From Caulobacteraceae bacterium (GTDB lineage: Bacteria; Pseudomonadota; Alphaproteobacteria; Caulobacterales; Caulobacteraceae): a DNA stretch of 8,691 nucleotides. The stretch is from NCBI GenBank assembly GCA_947452665.1, contig CANGEH010000077.1:1-8691 (forward strand), written 5' to 3'. This document shows positions 6,385 to 8,691 of this stretch, piece by piece. How positions within the stretch are numbered: the stretch's first letter is position 1; each line of letters opens with the position of its first letter. Under the pieces are notes generated by a model. That model was not told where the DNA came from and did no database searches. It was given only the letters and a program-made list of their open reading frames with translations. Both the position numbers and the translations under genes were made by a program.

Positions 6385-8691
6385 AACCCGCCATTTCAGG
6401 CTCAGCCTCGTCGGTTTCGGTGGCAGATGTGCCGCCCTTGCCGGTTTCGATGTCAAAGCCGATCTTGCCGTCGATCAGCTTGACCTTGACATGGCCGCCC
6501 TTGACCAGCTTGCCGAACAGAAGCTCGTCGGCCAGAGGCATCTTGATATGCTCCTGAATCACGCGGGCCAGGGGCCTTGCGCCATAAAGCTCATCAAAGC
6601 CGTTCTTGGCCAGCCAGTCGGCGGCATCGTCAGCCAGCTCGATCGTCACGCCGCGATCGGCCAACTGGACCTCAAGCTGCATGACGAACTTGTGCACGAC
6701 CTGACGGATAATGTCCGCGGTGAGCGGCTTGAAGGCCACGACCGAGTCCAGACGGTTACGGAATTCGGGTGAGAAGATCCGCTTGATCGCCGCCTCATCC
6801 TCGCCCTCGGCCTTGCCACGACCAAAGCCGATGACATTGCGCTGGCTGTCAGCCGCCCCGGCATTGGTGGTCATGATCAAGACCACATTACGGAAGTCGA
6901 CCTTCTTGCCATTGGCATCGGTCAGGACGCCGTGATCCATGACCTGGAGCAGGATGTTATAAACGTCCTGGTGAGCCTTTTCGATCTCGTCGAGCAGGAC
7001 CACGGCATGCGGATGCTGATCAACCGCATCGGTCAGAAGTCCGCCCTGATCGTGTCCGACATAGCCGGGCGGCGCGCCGATCAGGCGGCTTACCGTGTGC
7101 CGCTCCATATATTCGCTCATATCAAAGCGCAAAAGCTCAATGCCAAGCGTCATGGCCAATTGCTTGGCCGCCTCGGTCTTGCCAACCCCGGTGGGGCCAG
7201 AGAACAGATAGCAGCCTATTGGCTTTTGCGGATCGCGCAGCCCGGCCCTGGCCATCTTCATGGCGCTGGAGAGTTGCTTGATCGCCGGGCCCTGGCCAAA
7301 CACGGCCCGCTCGAGATCCGCCTCAAGGCTTTTCAGCGACTCAGCATCAGTCTTGGACACGGACTTGGGCGGGATACGGGCGATCTTGGCGACAATGGCC
7401 TCGATCTCCTTGACGCCCAGCGTCTTTTTGCGCTTGGCCTCGGGCACCAGCATTTGCGAGGCCCCGGCCTCGTCGATGATATCAATCGCCTTATCGGGCA
7501 GCTTGCGATCGGTAATGTAACGCGCCGATAGCTCGACCGCCGCCTTGATGGCGTCATTGGTATATTTGAGCTTATGAAAGTCCTCATAATAGGATTTCAG
7601 GCCCTTGAGGATCTTGATGGAGTCCTCAATGTTTGGCTCATTGACATCGATCTTCTGGAACCGGCGCACCAATGCGCGGTCCTTTTCAAAGTGCTGGCGA
7701 AACTCCTTATAGGTGGTCGAGCCCATGCAACGCAGCGTGCCCGAAGCCAGGGCAGGCTTAAGCAGGTTGGACGCATCCATGGCCCCGCCCGACGTGGCAC
7801 CGGCCCCGATAACGGTGTGAATCTCGTCGATGAACAGAATAGCGTTGGGATGGGCCTCCAACTCCTTCATCACCTGCTTGATCCGCTCTTCGAAATCACC
7901 GCGATAGCGGGTCCCAGCCAGAAGCGAGCCCATATCCAGGCTGAATATGGTCGCGCCCGCCAAGACTTCTGGCACTTCGTGATTGACGATCTTGCGCGCC
8001 AGTCCCTCAGCAATCGCCGTCTTGCCAACGCCCGGATCACCGACCAGCAAAGGATTATTCTTGGTCCGGCGACACAGGATCTGGATGGCGCGGTCGACCT
8101 CGGCCGTGCGACCGATCAAGGGGTCCACCTTACCCTGACGCGACTTCTCATTCAGGTTGACGCAATAGGCCTCGAGCGCATCGCCCGAAGGCTTGGCGGC
8201 CGGCCGCTCGCCATCCTCAGTGTCGGCAGAGCCCTTGACGGGCCGCGGCTCGGATGCGCCGGGCTTTTTGGCTATGCCATGGGCGATATAATTGACCGCG
8301 TCATAGCGGGTCATGTCCTGCTCTTGCAGGAAATAGGCCGCATGGCTTTCGCGCTCGGAGAAGATGGCGACCAGGACATTAGCGCCTGTCACCTCATCGC
8401 GGCCAGAGGACTGGACGTGAATGACCGCCCGCTGAATGACCCGCTGGAAACCTGCCGTTGGCTTGGCGTCATCACTATCCTCTACGATTAAGGATTTCAG
8501 CTCGACATCCAGATACTCGGTCAGGCTCTTGCGCAGGCCCGTAATGTCGACGTCACAGGCCTGCATCACATTGGATGCGTCCTGATCCTCGGACAGGGAC
8601 AGAAGCAAATGTTCTAGCGTGCAATATTCATGCTTACGCTGGTTGGCGAAGGCGACGGCCTTATGCAGGGTCTCTTCGAGGTTGCGCGAAA
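6383..8691 (-). CDS. clpA: ClpA, ATP-dependent unfoldase subunit of ClpAP (5' end cut by window edge)
   Basis: The gene runs off the right edge. 768 residues are visible, beginning with [18 protein letters not shown] (8689 downward), so only the first few codons are missing. The TTG at 8608 is an internal leucine codon, not the start. Numbered from the first visible residue: an N-terminal adaptor-binding repeat domain (about 1-140); the first AAA module with Walker A GDPGVGKT at 217-224 and Walker B LFIDEIH around D288-E289; the second with GPTGVGKT at 498-505 and [11 protein letters not shown] around D567-E568; and VIGFGRG, whose IGF at 620-622 is the ClpP-docking loop. Sensor TTNAGA and box [10 protein letters not shown] are intact. 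ClpA threads substrates into ClpP for degradation, including N-end-rule substrates delivered by ClpS. The long linker between N-domain and first module is charged and proline-rich, as in relatives. clpS often lies just upstream in related genomes and would be outside the window. Confidence 0.98.
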   Translation of the reverse strand, partial: SRNLEETLHKAVAFANQRKHEYCTLEHLLLSLSEDQDASNVMQACDVDITGLRKSLTEYLDVELKSLIVEDSDDAKPTAGFQRVIQRAVIHVQSSGRDEVTGANVLVAIFSERESHAAYFLQEQDMTRYDAVNYIAHGIAKKPGASEPRPVKGSADTEDGERPAAKPSGDALEAYCVNLNEKSRQGKVDPLIGRTAEVDRAIQILCRRTKNNPLLVGDPGVGKTAIAEGLARKIVNHEVPEVLAGATIFSLDMGSLLAGTRYRGDFEERIKQVMKELEAHPNAILFIDEIHTVIGAGATSGGAMDASNLLKPALASGTLRCMGSTTYKEFRQHFEKDRALVRRFQKIDVNEPNIEDSIKILKGLKSYYEDFHKLKYTNDAIKAAVELSARYITDRKLPDKAIDIIDEAGASQMLVPEAKRKKTLGVKEIEAIVAKIARIPPKSVSKTDAESLKSLEADLERAVFGQGPAIKQLSSAMKMARAGLRDPQKPIGCYLFSGPTGVGKTEAAKQLAMTLGIELLRFDMSEYMERHTVSRLIGAPPGYVGHDQGGLLTDAVDQHPHAVVLLDEIEKAHQDVYNILLQVMDHGVLTDANGKKVDFRNVVLIMTTNAGAADSQRNVIGFGRGKAEGEDEAAIKRIFSPEFRNRLDSVVAFKPLTADIIRQVVHKFVMQLEVQLADRGVTIELADDAADWLAKNGFDELYGARPLARVIQEHIKMPLADELLFGKLVKGGHVKVKLIDGKIGFDIETGKGGTSATETDEAEPEMAG

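Noticed and set aside
6932..7531. Plus-strand open frame (199 codons) opposite clpA
   Set aside because: Lies wholly antisense to the second and first AAA modules of clpA, with no family motif or ribosome binding site that I can see.
7574..8491. Long plus-strand open frame (305 codons) opposite clpA
   Set aside because: It is the antisense shadow of the highly conserved clpA coding frame; no recognisable domain, and third-position G+C bias explains its openness.

Overview
The window carries seven protein genes packed with short gaps, and no insertion sequence, prophage, CRISPR array, tRNA or rRNA. The composition is G+C-rich by eye. A CGFS glutaredoxin/BolA pair, the small PurS/PurQ-dependent type of PurL, a eukaryote-like NADP isocitrate dehydrogenase and a ClpA of ordinary layout all point to an alphaproteobacterial chromosome. 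That placement is inferred from protein style; there is no rRNA to test it.

Layout. On the minus strand, read from about 4512 down to 1, lie trmJ (tRNA 2'-O-methyltransferase), fghA (S-formylglutathione hydrolase), purL (FGAM synthase large subunit), a bolA-family gene and grxD (cut by the left edge). trmJ and fghA overlap by 14 bases; the other gaps are 157 bases (fghA-purL), 35 (purL-bolA) and 89 (bolA-grxD) or less; the true fghA-purL gap is 80 bases and contains a strong hairpin. The group may be one operon or two. On the plus strand, icd (4682-5893) is followed 3 bases later by a GNAT acetyltransferase gene, and then by an imperfect hairpin with a T-rich tail. clpA comes in on the minus strand from beyond the right edge and converges on that pair.

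How they fit together. BolA and the CGFS glutaredoxin are known partners that share a [2Fe-2S] cluster, so the end of the purL group is an iron-sulfur/iron-sensing module. FghA does the second step of glutathione-dependent formaldehyde removal, but its dehydrogenase partner is not here. PurL needs PurS and PurQ, which are also not here. Icd feeds 2-oxoglutarate and NADPH. ClpA is the unfoldase of ClpAP.

The region is mostly ordinary housekeeping DNA and I see no previously undescribed system. The parts most worth a second look are non-coding: the 169-base trmJ/icd divergent region, where candidate promoters for the two directions share a CTATAG core, and the fghA-purL hairpin.
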